Origin: Psychroserpens sp. SPM9
GTDB lineage: Bacteria; Bacteroidota; Bacteroidia; Flavobacteriales; Flavobacteriaceae
Assembly: GCF_025153525.1 (NCBI RefSeq)
Contig: NZ_JANZNR010000008.1
Span: forward strand, 124,001-188,000
Reading direction: 5' to 3'
DNA: 64,000 nucleotides
The notes under the pieces were generated by a model. The model was not told the DNA's origin. It did no database searches and worked only from the letters and a program-made list of their open reading frames with translations. The translations under genes were made by a program, and so were the position numbers. Positions 52,556 to 61,763 of the stretch are shown one piece after another. Position 1 is the stretch's first letter. Every line of letters starts with the position of its first letter.

Positions 52556-52936
52556 CTAGATATCTTCTTCTGGTGTATCGTAAAAGTCGTCTATATCTCT
52601 TCGGTCTTTTTTTGTAGGCCTTCCTACACCTTTTTTTCGGTAATAATCTTTAGAGTATTTAAGTAGTTCCTTTGCTTCAAAAGCTTCTTTAGGCGTGACA
52701 TCGGTTCTGTAGATGTCGACTAATTTTGCACCAACTCTGCTTTCAGGAATGTCATTAACAATAATTTGATAGTTGATTTGGTCTTTTCTGAATTCAATTT
52801 TATCTGTAGGATAAACTTCACGGCTGGGTTTTACAACTTGATCGTTAACTTTAACCTGACCTTTTTTACAAGCAGTAGTAGCTATACTTCTGGTTTTGCA
52901 GTATCTAATGCACCAAAGATATTTATCGACTCTCAT
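52556..52936 (-). CDS. hslR: S4-domain RNA-binding protein, Hsp15-like
   Basis: 126 residues. The N-terminal S4 domain MRVDKYLWCIRYCKTRSIATTACKKGQVKVNDQVVKPSREV is characteristic of HslR, which rescues stalled 50S subunits carrying nascent chains. The C-terminal basic tail (YYRKKGVGRPTKKDRRDIDDFYD) also matches. It is followed 36 bp later by the PRTase gene. Confidence 0.93.
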   Translation of the reverse strand: MRVDKYLWCIRYCKTRSIATTACKKGQVKVNDQVVKPSREVYPTDKIEFRKDQINYQIIVNDIPESRVGAKLVDIYRTDVTPKEAFEAKELLKYSKDYYRKKGVGRPTKKDRRDIDDFYDTPEEDI

Positions 52937-52966
52937 GTTAAAACTCTAAAATTGACGTTAATTGTA

Positions 52967-52998
52967 TTGCACAAAAATATTATATTATTGTATCTTGC
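52967..52998 (+). promoter_or_regulatory. Promoter for the FKBP lipoprotein gene
   Basis: TTG at 52967-52969, 21-bp spacer, TATCTTGC at 52991-52998 (one deviation from TAnnTTTG). The start near 53005 would leave a leader of about 55 bases. Confidence 0.5.
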
Positions 52999-53060
52999 GT
53001 GTTAAAAATAAGCAATATTGAACGATTCAAATTGTATTTGAATTAAAGAAAAATTTAATC

Positions 53061-54011
53061 ATGATGAAATTACAAAACAGTCTAATAGTTGTGGTACTAT
53101 TAGTAGCGATGCTTGCTTCCTGTAAGCCTGACGACGCTGAAGTAAGCTTGGTTCCAGAAGCCGATAGAACGGAACAGCAAGTAAAAGACAGAGATTCTAT
53201 AATTAGTTATTTGGAAACGCATTATTACAATGCAGGTGATTTGGTCGATGACGGAACCGATTATTCAATCGATGATATTATTATTACAGAATTACCTCAA
53301 GACGATGAAGGTAATTATTTGCCGCTTCCAGATCCAGATACGAATACCTTACTCATCGATGCTGTTGAAACGCATTTTACAACTTTTGAAGAGGCCGATT
53401 ACGAATACTATATCTTAAGAATCAATCAAGGTGAAGGGGAGTATTCTCCTAATTTCTCTGATGATATCCGATTAGTGTATTCTGGAATTAATATTGAGGA
53501 TGGTGAAATTTTTGATAGTGCTATTAATCCCAATGCACCTTTTGATATGCTTGGATTGATTCAAGGATGGCGTAATGTTATTCCGCAATTCAATGTTGCT
53601 TCAGAGTTTGTGGTGAATGAAGATGGAACTGTTGATTATTCAGGTTCCGGACTAGGAGTTATGTTTATTCCTTCAGGATTAGCATATTTTGCGTCGCCTC
53701 CTTTCGGATTGGGCGTTTATGATAATTTGGTCTTTAAATTTGAATTGTACCAAGCTGATGCTAACGATCATGATGGTGATGGAATCTTAACGCATCTTGA
53801 AGATTTAAACAATAACGAAGATGTTAATGATGATGACACCGATGGCGATAACGTTCCTAACTTTTTTGATCCAGATGACGATGGTGATGGTGTGTTAACT
53901 ATTTACGAAGATTTAGATGGTGATGGCGATCCATCAAATGATGATTCTGATGGTGATGGAATTCCTAATTACTTAGATGAAGACTCCACAGAATCTAATC
54001 AAGACAGTTAA
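53061..54011 (+). CDS. FKBP-type PPIase lipoprotein with thrombospondin type 3 calcium repeats
   Basis: 316 residues with a lipobox (MLASC, Cys21). The FKBP domain (about 125-235: RLVYSGINIEDGEIFDS, MLGLIQGWRNVIPQF, VMFIPSGLAYFASPPFGLGVYDNLVFKFELYQ) is somewhat divergent. The last ~75 residues are acidic TSP3-like calcium loops (DHDGDGILTHLEDLNNNED, DDDGDGVLTIYEDLDGDGD). It probably assists folding of cell-surface proteins at the outer membrane, with the tail binding Ca2+. Single gene with its own promoter and terminator. Confidence 0.9.
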   Translation: MMKLQNSLIVVVLLVAMLASCKPDDAEVSLVPEADRTEQQVKDRDSIISYLETHYYNAGDLVDDGTDYSIDDIIITELPQDDEGNYLPLPDPDTNTLLIDAVETHFTTFEEADYEYYILRINQGEGEYSPNFSDDIRLVYSGINIEDGEIFDSAINPNAPFDMLGLIQGWRNVIPQFNVASEFVVNEDGTVDYSGSGLGVMFIPSGLAYFASPPFGLGVYDNLVFKFELYQADANDHDGDGILTHLEDLNNNEDVNDDDTDGDNVPNFFDPDDDGDGVLTIYEDLDGDGDPSNDDSDGDGIPNYLDEDSTESNQDS

Positions 54012-54031
54012 GAATTTGATTAATACATAAT

Positions 54032-54064
54032 AAAAAAAGACGCTATTTCTAGCGTCTTTTTTTT
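54032..54064 (+). terminator. Terminator after the FKBP gene
   Basis: Perfect 14-bp stem with core AGACGCTA/TAGCGTCT (54032-54045 with 54050-54063), TTTC loop, T run. The A-rich 5' arm could also terminate the convergent PorT-like gene. Confidence 0.95.
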
Positions 54065-54081
54065 GTCTGTTATTTCTCATT

Positions 54082-54672
54082 TTAAAGGGCAACCGATAAA
54101 CTTAAAATCAGTTGATCTGGCCTCGTATCAATTCTGCTAATAATACCTTCGCCTAAATTATTGCCTATAAATGTCGCTTCATTGTCTGAAAATCCTCTTT
54201 CATATCTTAAATCGATTCCAATCTTATTGAAGTTTAAACCGATTCCAAAATTTAATCCTACCGAAAAATCATCTTCGACATTGTCGATATTAATACCTTC
54301 AAATTCGGTATCTAATATATACTGAAGTGAAGGGCCGCCAAAGACACTTACTGGTCCGATAACTTTAATACCAACTAATAGAGGCGCATCAATTTTTTTC
54401 ATATCAAAAGAATCATTCTGATAATCACTTTTGGTACTTGTATAAATGAGCTCTGGTCTAAAATAAAGGTCGTTACCAATTTTTCCGAAGACACCAATAT
54501 GATAGCCTATATTGCGGTCTGGATGTTGCGCATTATCTCCAATAGATTCAAAATAATCACCATTGGCATTGTAATTCAATCCACCTTTAAGTCCGAAAGA
54601 ACTTCCTTTTTGCGCCGAGGCACTAAAACAAAATAACGTTAATAAAAACGTGCTAATAACTAATTTCTTCAT
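54082..54672 (-). CDS. Outer-membrane beta-barrel protein (PorT/OMP_b-brl family)
   Basis: 196 residues. Signal peptide VISTFLLTLFCFSASAQ, then GSSFGLKGGLNYNANGDYF, LYFRPELIYTST, VSVFGGPSLQYIL and IGLDLRY-like strands giving about eight amphipathic beta strands. The C-terminus LILSLSVAL ends in a hydrophobic strand. It resembles the small PorT-type barrels common in Bacteroidota; exact role unknown. Confidence 0.88.
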   Translation of the reverse strand: MKKLVISTFLLTLFCFSASAQKGSSFGLKGGLNYNANGDYFESIGDNAQHPDRNIGYHIGVFGKIGNDLYFRPELIYTSTKSDYQNDSFDMKKIDAPLLVGIKVIGPVSVFGGPSLQYILDTEFEGINIDNVEDDFSVGLNFGIGLNFNKIGIDLRYERGFSDNEATFIGNNLGEGIISRIDTRPDQLILSLSVAL

Positions 54673-54750
54673 AATAATATTCGTTTTTTGTGATTTGGAT
54701 GTATAGTATCAAAAACGTTGCCAAACGAAAATTATTTCTTTTTTTATGAA

Positions 54751-55707
54751 TTAGTTTTTACGTTTTAAGACCTTTTCAGTAGCGCTAATAATGGCATTAG
54801 CGTTTAAACCGTATTTTTCCATAAGCTGTTCAGGTGTTCCAGATTCTCCAAAAGTATCATTTGTTGCAACAAATTCCTGAGGTGTTGGTTGGTGTTGCGC
54901 TAATACTCTGGCAACACTTTCTCCTAAACCGCCAAGGTAGTTATGTTCTTCGGCAGTCACAATACAACCCGTTTTAGATACCGAATCAAGAATGGCCTTA
55001 TCGTCAAGAGGTTTGATCGTGTGGATATTTATGACTTCAGCAGAAATACCTTTTTCGTGTAAAGTTTTAGAGGCTTCAAGAGCTTCCCAAACCAAATGAC
55101 CTGTCGCGACGATAGTGACGTCTGTACCTTCAGTTAATTGTACTGCTTTACCGATTTCAAAGCTTTGATTTTCGGGAGTAAAATTAGCTACTTTTGGTCT
55201 TCCAAAACGAAGGTAAACCGGTCCGTGATGTTCAGCAATAGCAATCGTAGCAGCTTTAGTTTGATTGTAATCACAAGTGTTAATAACGGTCATGCCTGGA
55301 AGCATTTTCATCAAGCCAATATCTTCTAAGATTTGATGTGTTGCACCATCTTCACCTAAAGTTAAACCAGCGTGAGAGGCACAAATTTTTACATTTTTAT
55401 CAGAGTAGGCAACACTTTGTCTAATTTGGTCATAAACACGACCTGTAGAAAAGTTAGCGAAGGTTCCTGTAAACGGAATTTTTCCACCAATGGTCATACC
55501 AGCTGCTAAACCAATCATATTCGCTTCAGCAATTCCTACTTGAAAAAAGCGTTCTGGATGATTCGCTTTAAAGTCGTCCATTTTAAGAGAACCAATTAAA
55601 TCGGCACAAAGCGCAACCACATTCTCGTTAGTTTTTCCTAATTCTGTTAATCCAGCTCCAAAACCTGAGCGTGTATCCTTATTTCCTGTGTTTGTGTATG
55701 TTTTCAT
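54751..55707 (-). CDS. Transketolase, C-terminal subunit (PYR plus C domain)
   Basis: 318 residues. The PYR domain carries the TPP-activating glutamate in GIAEANMIGLAAGM, followed by HAGLTLGEDGATHQILEDIGLMKMLPG and the C domain (EEHNYLGGLGESVARVLA). With the N-terminal subunit at 56413-57258 it forms the transketolase that shuttles two-carbon units in the pentose phosphate pathway. A secreted-protein gene is inserted between the halves; its stop overlaps this start by 4 bp (ATGA). Confidence 0.95.
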   Translation of the reverse strand: MKTYTNTGNKDTRSGFGAGLTELGKTNENVVALCADLIGSLKMDDFKANHPERFFQVGIAEANMIGLAAGMTIGGKIPFTGTFANFSTGRVYDQIRQSVAYSDKNVKICASHAGLTLGEDGATHQILEDIGLMKMLPGMTVINTCDYNQTKAATIAIAEHHGPVYLRFGRPKVANFTPENQSFEIGKAVQLTEGTDVTIVATGHLVWEALEASKTLHEKGISAEVINIHTIKPLDDKAILDSVSKTGCIVTAEEHNYLGGLGESVARVLAQHQPTPQEFVATNDTFGESGTPEQLMEKYGLNANAIISATEKVLKRKN

Positions 55708-56411
55708 TCTGTGATTTTGAAACTGTAATTAATATTAATTGTTTTTGGAGTTGTATCCACATGTATTGCTTCGAGTATGGTTTCCCTTTTACTGCTCACT
55801 TTCATAATCAATCCTTCAGGAATGTTAATACCTAGTAAGCCTGAATTTCCTTCGGAAGCAAACATAATTTGGAATAAATTTTTAAATAATTGTGTATTGT
55901 CAATTTTTATAGATTCATCAAAAGCCATAGTTACAATATCTGTTTCCTTATGGGAAGGATATATATCGTAAATCGCTGCTTTTTTGTCTAGTATGGTGAT
56001 GCTTTCATTGGTGCTTTCAGAAATGAGTTCAAATTCATTACTTTCATCAATAATATCTGGTCCCGGAACGAGTTTTGATAACTCAACATTGAAAAATAAT
56101 TTATTTTTACCGGATTCAAAACACATCATTAACAGAGCGTCTTCAGCATTATAAATAACATATAAATCAGCGTTATCTAATAACTCCGGATTATTTTTAA
56201 ACATGTTACGCGCCAAGCTTTGCGCTAGTTTTTTACTGTCTGTCCAAACAAACTTTCCCGATTTGCTATATCCTATAGAAACGGTATCATTTGTTTTTCT
56301 TCGTTCACTAGGCACAATATAATCAACCGTATAATCAATTTGAATCTTTGTTTCTTGAGAATTTCCAAAGAAAAAAGAAAAGATTAATAAGGGTAGGATT
56401 AATGCTTTCAT
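55704..56411 (-). CDS. Secreted protein of unknown function wedged in the transketolase operon
   Basis: 235 residues from the ATG at 56411, 1 bp after the transketolase N-subunit stop. A signal peptide (ALILPLLIFSFFFGNSQ) leads to a beta-rich periplasmic protein opening IQIDYTVDYIVPSERR. It contains no cysteines in the mature part beyond one (MMCFESG) and no known motif. Its stop overlaps the C-subunit start (ATGA), so the three genes are translationally coupled even though this product leaves the cytoplasm. Such GLPGLI-like openings occur in many Bacteroidota secreted proteins; no family is assigned. Confidence 0.7.
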   Translation of the reverse strand: MKALILPLLIFSFFFGNSQETKIQIDYTVDYIVPSERRKTNDTVSIGYSKSGKFVWTDSKKLAQSLARNMFKNNPELLDNADLYVIYNAEDALLMMCFESGKNKLFFNVELSKLVPGPDIIDESNEFELISESTNESITILDKKAAIYDIYPSHKETDIVTMAFDESIKIDNTQLFKNLFQIMFASEGNSGLLGINIPEGLIMKVSSKRETILEAIHVDTTPKTININYSFKITE

Positions 56412-56412
56412 A

Positions 56413-57258
56413 TTAATAATCACCTAAAGTTTCAGCATTTTGACTTAAACCGATTTCTAACTGCTCATCGTTTGGAGCTTTACCGTGCCAAGCATGGGTG
56501 TGCATCATAAAGTCAACACCGTTACCCATAATAGTTTTAAGCAATACACATACAGGTTTACCTTGACCTGTTAGTGATTTTGCTTTGGCCATTCCTTCTA
56601 AAACAGCGGTGATATCATTCCCTTTTTCAATGCTAACAACAGTCCATCCGAAGGCTTCAAATTTAGCACGCAAACTTCCCATTGGTAAGACATCATCAGT
56701 AGCACCATCAATTTGTTGTCCGTTTAAATCTATTGTAGAAATGATATTATCAATATTATTGGCAGCAGCGTACATAATCCCTTCCCAGTTTTGGCCTTCT
56801 TGTAATTCGCCATCTCCATGAAGACTATACACCAAGTGTGAGTCGTTGTTTAATTTTTTAGTTTCGGCAGCACCTAAAGCAACACTAAAGCCTTGACCCA
56901 AAGATCCAGAGGCGACACGTACACCAGGTAAACCTTCGTGTGTGGTTGGATGACCTTGCAGACGCGAATTAATTAATCGGAATGTGTTTAATTCATCGAC
57001 AGGAAAATAACCTGATCTTGCAAGAACGCTATAAAATACCGGAGAAATATGACCGTTGGAAAGGAAGAATAAATCTTCGCCAATACCGTCCATATCAAAG
57101 GACGTTTTACGGTCCATAATCTCTTGGTAAAGCGCAACAAAAAATTCGGCACATCCTAATGAACCTCCAGGATGACCTGAGTTTACTTTGTGAACCATTC
57201 GCAAAATATCTCTGCGAACCTGTGTAGTTAAGTCTTGTAATTCTTGTGTATTTGGCAT
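56413..57258 (-). CDS. Transketolase, N-terminal subunit (PP domain)
   Basis: 281 residues, the TPP pyrophosphate-binding half. GHPGGSLGCAEFFVALYQEIMD at the start and the Mg-TPP motif GDGELQEGQNWEGIMYAAANNIDN...DLNGQQIDG are intact. It works with the C-terminal subunit encoded by the third gene of the operon. A strong minus-strand promoter lies at 57285-57314. Confidence 0.95.
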   Translation of the reverse strand: MPNTQELQDLTTQVRRDILRMVHKVNSGHPGGSLGCAEFFVALYQEIMDRKTSFDMDGIGEDLFFLSNGHISPVFYSVLARSGYFPVDELNTFRLINSRLQGHPTTHEGLPGVRVASGSLGQGFSVALGAAETKKLNNDSHLVYSLHGDGELQEGQNWEGIMYAAANNIDNIISTIDLNGQQIDGATDDVLPMGSLRAKFEAFGWTVVSIEKGNDITAVLEGMAKAKSLTGQGKPVCVLLKTIMGNGVDFMMHTHAWHGKAPNDEQLEIGLSQNAETLGDY

Positions 57259-57284
57259 AAAAATAGAGTGAGTAATTTAAGCCC

Positions 57285-57314
57285 CAAAAATAAAGTTTTC
57301 ATAAGCCTAATCAA
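57285..57314 (-). promoter_or_regulatory. Promoter of the transketolase operon
   Basis: Minus strand: TTG (57314-57312), exactly 19 bp, TATTTTTG (57292-57285). Start near 57278 leaves a 20-base leader. Best-matching promoter in the window together with 33026-33055. Confidence 0.82.
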
Positions 57315-57452
57315 AAATAGAGTTAACTCACTTATTAACGATTTTGCTCAGTTGCTAACAATTTCATCAGATTGAAAATGATGAAGGCGGATTTTAAGTT
57401 TTCTAAAGTATAATTTTATTAAATGTTTAAGACCATAATACGTCTATATAAT

Positions 57453-57460
57453 TATCTTTG
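57453..57460 (+). promoter_or_regulatory. -7 box for tgt
   Basis: TATCTTTG matches TAnnTTTG and puts the transcript start about 14 bases before the ATG at 57481. No -33 TTG at the usual distance. Confidence 0.6.
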
Positions 57461-57480
57461 CCCACTGATGACGTTTTTAT

Positions 57481-58611
57481 ATGAATTTTGAATTAAAAGG
57501 AAATGATGCTCAAAGTAAAGCCAGAGCAGGAGTAATAACTACAGATCACGGATCAATAGAAACCCCAATTTTTATGCCTGTTGGAACTGTTGCTTCTGTT
57601 AAAGGTGTGCATCAACGTGAACTCAAAAATGACATTAATCCTGATATTATCTTAGGAAACACTTACCATTTGTACTTGCGACCACAAACACCAATTTTAG
57701 AAAAGGCAGGTGGTTTGCATAAGTTTATGAATTGGGATAGAAATATTTTAACCGATTCGGGTGGTTATCAGGTATATTCACTTTCTGCAAATAGAAAAAT
57801 AAAAGAAGAAGGTGTAAAATTTAAATCACACATTGATGGAAGCTATCATGTTTTTACACCAGAAAATGTGATGGAAATACAGCGAAGTATTGGTGCCGAT
57901 ATCATTATGGCATTTGACGAATGTACGCCTTATCCTTGTGATTATAATTATGCCAAACGATCGATGCACATGACGCACAGATGGTTAGAACGTTGTTTAA
58001 CGCATTTAGATAAAACACCATTTAAGTATGATTATGAACAAACGTTTTTTCCGATAGTTCAAGGGAGTACTTATAAAGATTTACGAAAGCAATCTGCAGA
58101 GTATATTGCTAATGCTGGTGCTCAAGGGAATGCTATTGGCGGATTGTCTGTAGGCGAACCTGCCGAAGAAATGTATGCCATGACCGATGTGGTTTGCGAC
58201 ATTCTTCCTTGGGAAAAACCACGCTATTTAATGGGGGTAGGAACGCCTATTAATATCTTAGAAAACATTGCGCTTGGTGTCGATATGTTTGACTGTGTCA
58301 TGCCAACACGTAATGCAAGAAACGGCATGCTGTTTACAGCTCATGGCACTATTAATATTAAAAATTTGAAATGGGCAGACGATTTTTCACCTATAGATGA
58401 GATGGGCATCACTTTTGTAGATACTGAATATACGAAAGCTTATTTGAGACATCTGTTTACAGTTAATGAACTATTAGGAAAGCAAATTGCTACAATTCAT
58501 AATCTAGGGTTTTACATGTGGTTGGTAAGAGAAGCAAGAAAGCATATCTTAGCTGGTGATTTCAGAGCATGGAAAGACCAAATGGTAAAGCAAATGGATA
58601 AACGACTTTAA
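57481..58611 (+). CDS. tgt: tRNA-guanine (queuine) transglycosylase without zinc cysteines
   Basis: 376 residues. It exchanges guanine-34 of GUN-anticodon tRNAs for preQ1 on the queuosine pathway. Catalytic residues are present: Asp92 in LTDSGGYQ, the nucleophile Asp271 in DMFDCVMPTRNAR, and FDECTPYP. The zinc site normally formed by CxCxxC is replaced: where enterobacterial Tgt has DPECDCYTC, residues 305-314 read IDEMGITFVD; only a late His (340, TIHNLGFY) remains. I believe other flavobacteria share this change. Confidence 0.95.
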   Translation: MNFELKGNDAQSKARAGVITTDHGSIETPIFMPVGTVASVKGVHQRELKNDINPDIILGNTYHLYLRPQTPILEKAGGLHKFMNWDRNILTDSGGYQVYSLSANRKIKEEGVKFKSHIDGSYHVFTPENVMEIQRSIGADIIMAFDECTPYPCDYNYAKRSMHMTHRWLERCLTHLDKTPFKYDYEQTFFPIVQGSTYKDLRKQSAEYIANAGAQGNAIGGLSVGEPAEEMYAMTDVVCDILPWEKPRYLMGVGTPINILENIALGVDMFDCVMPTRNARNGMLFTAHGTINIKNLKWADDFSPIDEMGITFVDTEYTKAYLRHLFTVNELLGKQIATIHNLGFYMWLVREARKHILAGDFRAWKDQMVKQMDKRL

Positions 58612-58625
58612 AAAAGAGAGACTAT

Positions 58626-58718
58626 ATGAGTGCTTTTATGGATTTCTTCAAAAAACAACAGATAGTGAATCATGGAATCATTAGATTTTACAACCCAGTT
58701 AAACAATTAAAACAATAA
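58626..58718 (+). CDS. Possible 30-residue small protein between tgt and lptG
   Basis: ATG at 58626, TAA at 58716-58718, product MSAFMDFFKKQQIVNHGIIR followed by FYNPVKQLKQ: short, basic, amphipathic. It fits between the tgt stop (15 bp upstream) and the TTG start of the permease (8 bp downstream) as an operon member would. No homologue known to me; could be chance. Confidence 0.35.
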   Translation: MSAFMDFFKKQQIVNHGIIRFYNPVKQLKQ

Positions 58719-58725
58719 GCAACAC

Positions 58726-59796
58726 TTGAAAATACTCGATTGGTACATATTAAAACGTTACTTGTTTACATTTTTAATGATGTTGCTGCTCTTCATTCCT
58801 ATTGGGATTACGGTAAATCTTGCCGAGAAGATTGGTAAAATTCTTGAACGTGAAGTGCCTTTTGGAGCTGTTGCACAATATTACCTCGATTTCACCATTT
58901 ATTTTGCGAACTTACTATTTCCAATATTTTTGTTTTTATCTGTGATTTGGTTTACTTCTAAACTAGCCAATAACACCGAAATTGTAGCTTTTTTAAGTTC
59001 GGGTGTCTCGTTTTGGAGGTTTTTACGACCGTATATGATTGGAGCAACACTCATTGCGTTATTGGCTCTGGTTATGGGATTGTACTTAGCGCCTAAAGCG
59101 AGTAAAGGGTTTAATCAATTTAAGTATAAATACCTGAAAAATAATTCTAAGGTTATTCAAACTCAGAATATTTACAGGCAGATTAATGATAATGATTATA
59201 TCTATGTGAGTAATTTCAATCCGGTAACTAAAGTGGGCAGAAATTTTAGCTTAGAACACTTCGAAGACAATAAGCTTAAGTATAAAATTTCGGCCAATTC
59301 TATCAAGGATAACGATAGTATTTATCGATTAACTGGCTATGTTAAACGCACCTTTGGCGATTTTGATGATACCATTGAAACTGCCCGAAGAAAAGACATG
59401 GCTTTCGAATTTGATGCAGATGATTTAACTCCTGAAGAATACATTGCCGAAACACTTCAATATGGAGAATTAACCAAGTTTATTGAAAAAGAAAGAAGCA
59501 GAGGTTCTTCAAATATTGGACGCTATTTAGTCGTAAAATATAAAAAATGGAGTATTCCTGTATCTGTTTTTATTCTTACAATCATTGCCGTTGCCGTTTC
59601 TTCAATAAAACGTCGTGGCGGAATGGGTGTCAATTTAGCTTTCGGAATTACCATTGCCATGGTCTATGTTTTCTTCGATAAAGTATTTGGTGTGATGGCA
59701 GAACAATCTAGTTTTTCACCACTGGTTGCGGTGTGGTTTCCTAATATCGTTTTTGGTATCTTAGCGGTATATCTGCTATATAATGCCAAACGCTAA
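58726..59796 (+). CDS. lptG: LptF/LptG-family permease (lipopolysaccharide export)
   Basis: 356 residues from a TTG start, with the family opening KILDWYILKRYLFTFLMMLLLFIPIGITVNLAEKIG. Three TM helices at the N-side, a periplasmic beta-jellyroll-like domain (about 130-250), then three more TM helices at the end. It belongs to the inner-membrane part of the Lpt machinery that extracts LPS. Whether it is the F or G paralogue cannot be told from one gene. It overlaps the DMT transporter gene by 14 bp. Confidence 0.9.
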   Translation: MKILDWYILKRYLFTFLMMLLLFIPIGITVNLAEKIGKILEREVPFGAVAQYYLDFTIYFANLLFPIFLFLSVIWFTSKLANNTEIVAFLSSGVSFWRFLRPYMIGATLIALLALVMGLYLAPKASKGFNQFKYKYLKNNSKVIQTQNIYRQINDNDYIYVSNFNPVTKVGRNFSLEHFEDNKLKYKISANSIKDNDSIYRLTGYVKRTFGDFDDTIETARRKDMAFEFDADDLTPEEYIAETLQYGELTKFIEKERSRGSSNIGRYLVVKYKKWSIPVSVFILTIIAVAVSSIKRRGGMGVNLAFGITIAMVYVFFDKVFGVMAEQSSFSPLVAVWFPNIVFGILAVYLLYNAKR

Positions 59797-60697
59797 ACTA
59801 AAAAATTACATTCATTTACATGTCTTAGTATTTATTGCTGGCTTTACAGCAATTTTAGGCGAGCTAATTTCTATAGGTTCTACAGCATTAGTCTGGTATC
59901 GTATGTGTATTGCCGGAATTTTAATGTTTTTGTATATTAAAATGATTAAGCTTAAGATTAAAGTCAATACCAAAACAAAGCTTAAGTTTTTTGGTGCTGG
60001 AATCATTATTGCCTTGCATTGGATTACATTTTTTGAAGCGATTAACCAATCGAATGTGTCAATCACCTTAGCCATGTTTTCAACGGGAGCTTTTTTTGCG
60101 TCCTTTATTGAACCATTGATATATAAACGGAAGATTATTTGGTATGAAATTATCTTCGGAATGATAGTCATACTTGGCGTATTTTTAATTACCCAAAGTG
60201 AGATAAAATACCTTTACGGAATTGTACTTGGCATCGCTTCGGCCTTATTCTCAACGCTGTTTGCAGTTATTAACGGACGATTTATTGAGGTGCATCGCGC
60301 TACGGTAATTTCATTTTATGAATTCATTAGTGGAGTCGCTTTTCTATCATTATTTATTATGATATTTCAAGGAGGTTTTTCTGCGGATTTTTTCATCTTA
60401 TCATCCAATGATTGGTTCTATTTATTCATTTTAGCTTCAGTTTGTACGGCTTATGCATTTATTGGATCTGTTGATGTAATGCGCTATTTAAGTCCGTATA
60501 CCGTAATTTTAACCTATAATCTAGAACCTTTGTATGGTATTGCCATGGCCTTGGTTTTATTTCCTGAAACCGAAATTATGAGCGCCCAGTTTTATTATGG
60601 TGCCTTTTTAATATTAGCCACAGTTTTAGCTGATTGCATCTTAAAAAATTATAAGAGTTATAAAAACCGAAGTACCTTAACAAACAAACCCAATTAA
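59783..60697 (+). CDS. EamA/DMT-superfamily transporter
   Basis: 304 residues, about ten TM helices in two EamA-type halves. Recognisable stretches are ITFFEAINQSNVSITLAMFSTGAFFASFIEPLIYKRK (first half) and TAYAFIGSVDVMRYLSPYTVILTYNLEPLYGIAMALVLFPE (second half, with the conserved E-P-L-Y/G). It exports a small metabolite or amino acid across the inner membrane; substrate unknown. It starts inside the lptG-like gene, so it is translationally coupled. Confidence 0.93.
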   Translation: MPNAKLKNYIHLHVLVFIAGFTAILGELISIGSTALVWYRMCIAGILMFLYIKMIKLKIKVNTKTKLKFFGAGIIIALHWITFFEAINQSNVSITLAMFSTGAFFASFIEPLIYKRKIIWYEIIFGMIVILGVFLITQSEIKYLYGIVLGIASALFSTLFAVINGRFIEVHRATVISFYEFISGVAFLSLFIMIFQGGFSADFFILSSNDWFYLFILASVCTAYAFIGSVDVMRYLSPYTVILTYNLEPLYGIAMALVLFPETEIMSAQFYYGAFLILATVLADCILKNYKSYKNRSTLTNKPN

Positions 60698-60713
60698 AGT
60701 TTTTATATTTGCA

Positions 60714-60721
60714 CCAACTAA
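60714..60721 (+). promoter_or_regulatory. -7 box for accA
   Basis: TATATTTG, followed by CACC; transcript start near 60728 and a leader of about 28 bases before the ATG at 60756. Confidence 0.65.
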
Positions 60722-60755
60722 CTAATGACTAATTAAAAACTAAATCAAAATTTCA

Positions 60756-61709
60756 ATGGAATATTTAGATTTTGAACTACCCATAAAAGAACTCCAAGAT
60801 CAACTTGAAAAATGTCAATTAATAGGCGAGGAGAGTGATGTCGATGTGACTCAGACTTGTAAAAAAATTGAAAAGAAGTTGTTAGAGACTAAAAAAGAAA
60901 TTTACAAAAACCTAACAGCATGGCAACGTGTTCAACTGTCAAGACATCCTGATCGCCCTTATACTTTAGATCATATTAAGGCTTTGTGTGGTAATTCGTT
61001 TTTAGAATTACATGGTGACAGAAACGTTAAAGACGATAAAGCGATGATTGGTGGTTTAGGTAAGATTGGTGACCAAACGTACATGTTTATTGGTCAGCAA
61101 AAAGGATTCAATACCAAAACACGTCAGTACAGAAATTTTGGAATGTCAAACCCAGAAGGATATCGCAAAGCGCTACGTTTAATGAAATCTGCTGAGAAAT
61201 TCGGAATTCCTGTAGTCACCTTAATTGATACACCAGGTGCTTATCCAGGTTTGGAGGCAGAAGAGCGCGGACAAGGAGAAGCAATTGCGAGAAATATCAT
61301 GGAAATGGCCCGACTTAAAGTGCCTATTATTGCCATTGTTATTGGTGAAGGAGCTTCAGGAGGTGCTTTAGGTATTGGTGTAGGAGATCGCGTATTAATG
61401 TTAGAAAATGCTTGGTATTCTGTGATATCTCCCGAAAACTGTTCTTCTATTTTATGGAGAAGCTGGGACCAAAAAGAACAAGCAGCCGAAGCATTAAAGC
61501 TTACCGCTAGCGATGCTAAAAAGTTAAAAGTTGTAGACGCGATTATTAAAGAACCGCTTGGAGGTGCGCATGCCGATAGAACAGCTACATTTAAAGCTGT
61601 AAAAGATGCAATCGAAAAGAATTTTGAGGACCTTAAAAACTTATCACCAAAAGATTTGGTAAACCAGCGTATGGAAAAATACTTGGGAATGGGAGTTTTT
61701 AAAGGCTAA
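60756..61709 (+). CDS. accA: Acetyl-CoA carboxylase carboxyltransferase subunit alpha
   Basis: 317 residues. The opening [42 protein letters not shown] and the crotonase-fold core [26 protein letters not shown] and [19 protein letters not shown] are diagnostic. With AccD it transfers the carboxyl from biotin to acetyl-CoA, committing to fatty acid synthesis. Own promoter and terminator. Confidence 0.98.
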   Translation: MEYLDFELPIKELQDQLEKCQLIGEESDVDVTQTCKKIEKKLLETKKEIYKNLTAWQRVQLSRHPDRPYTLDHIKALCGNSFLELHGDRNVKDDKAMIGGLGKIGDQTYMFIGQQKGFNTKTRQYRNFGMSNPEGYRKALRLMKSAEKFGIPVVTLIDTPGAYPGLEAEERGQGEAIARNIMEMARLKVPIIAIVIGEGASGGALGIGVGDRVLMLENAWYSVISPENCSSILWRSWDQKEQAAEALKLTASDAKKLKVVDAIIKEPLGGAHADRTATFKAVKDAIEKNFEDLKNLSPKDLVNQRMEKYLGMGVFKG

Positions 61710-61730
61710 ACCTTATAGAATAAAGGATTG

Positions 61731-61763
61731 AAAAAACTGAAACGTTGAGTTTCGGTTTTTTTT
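61731..61763 (+). terminator. Terminator after accA
   Basis: 13-bp stem AAAAAACTGAAAC/GTTTCGGTTTTTT (one T-G pair) with GTTGA loop and trailing T run. Confidence 0.9.
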
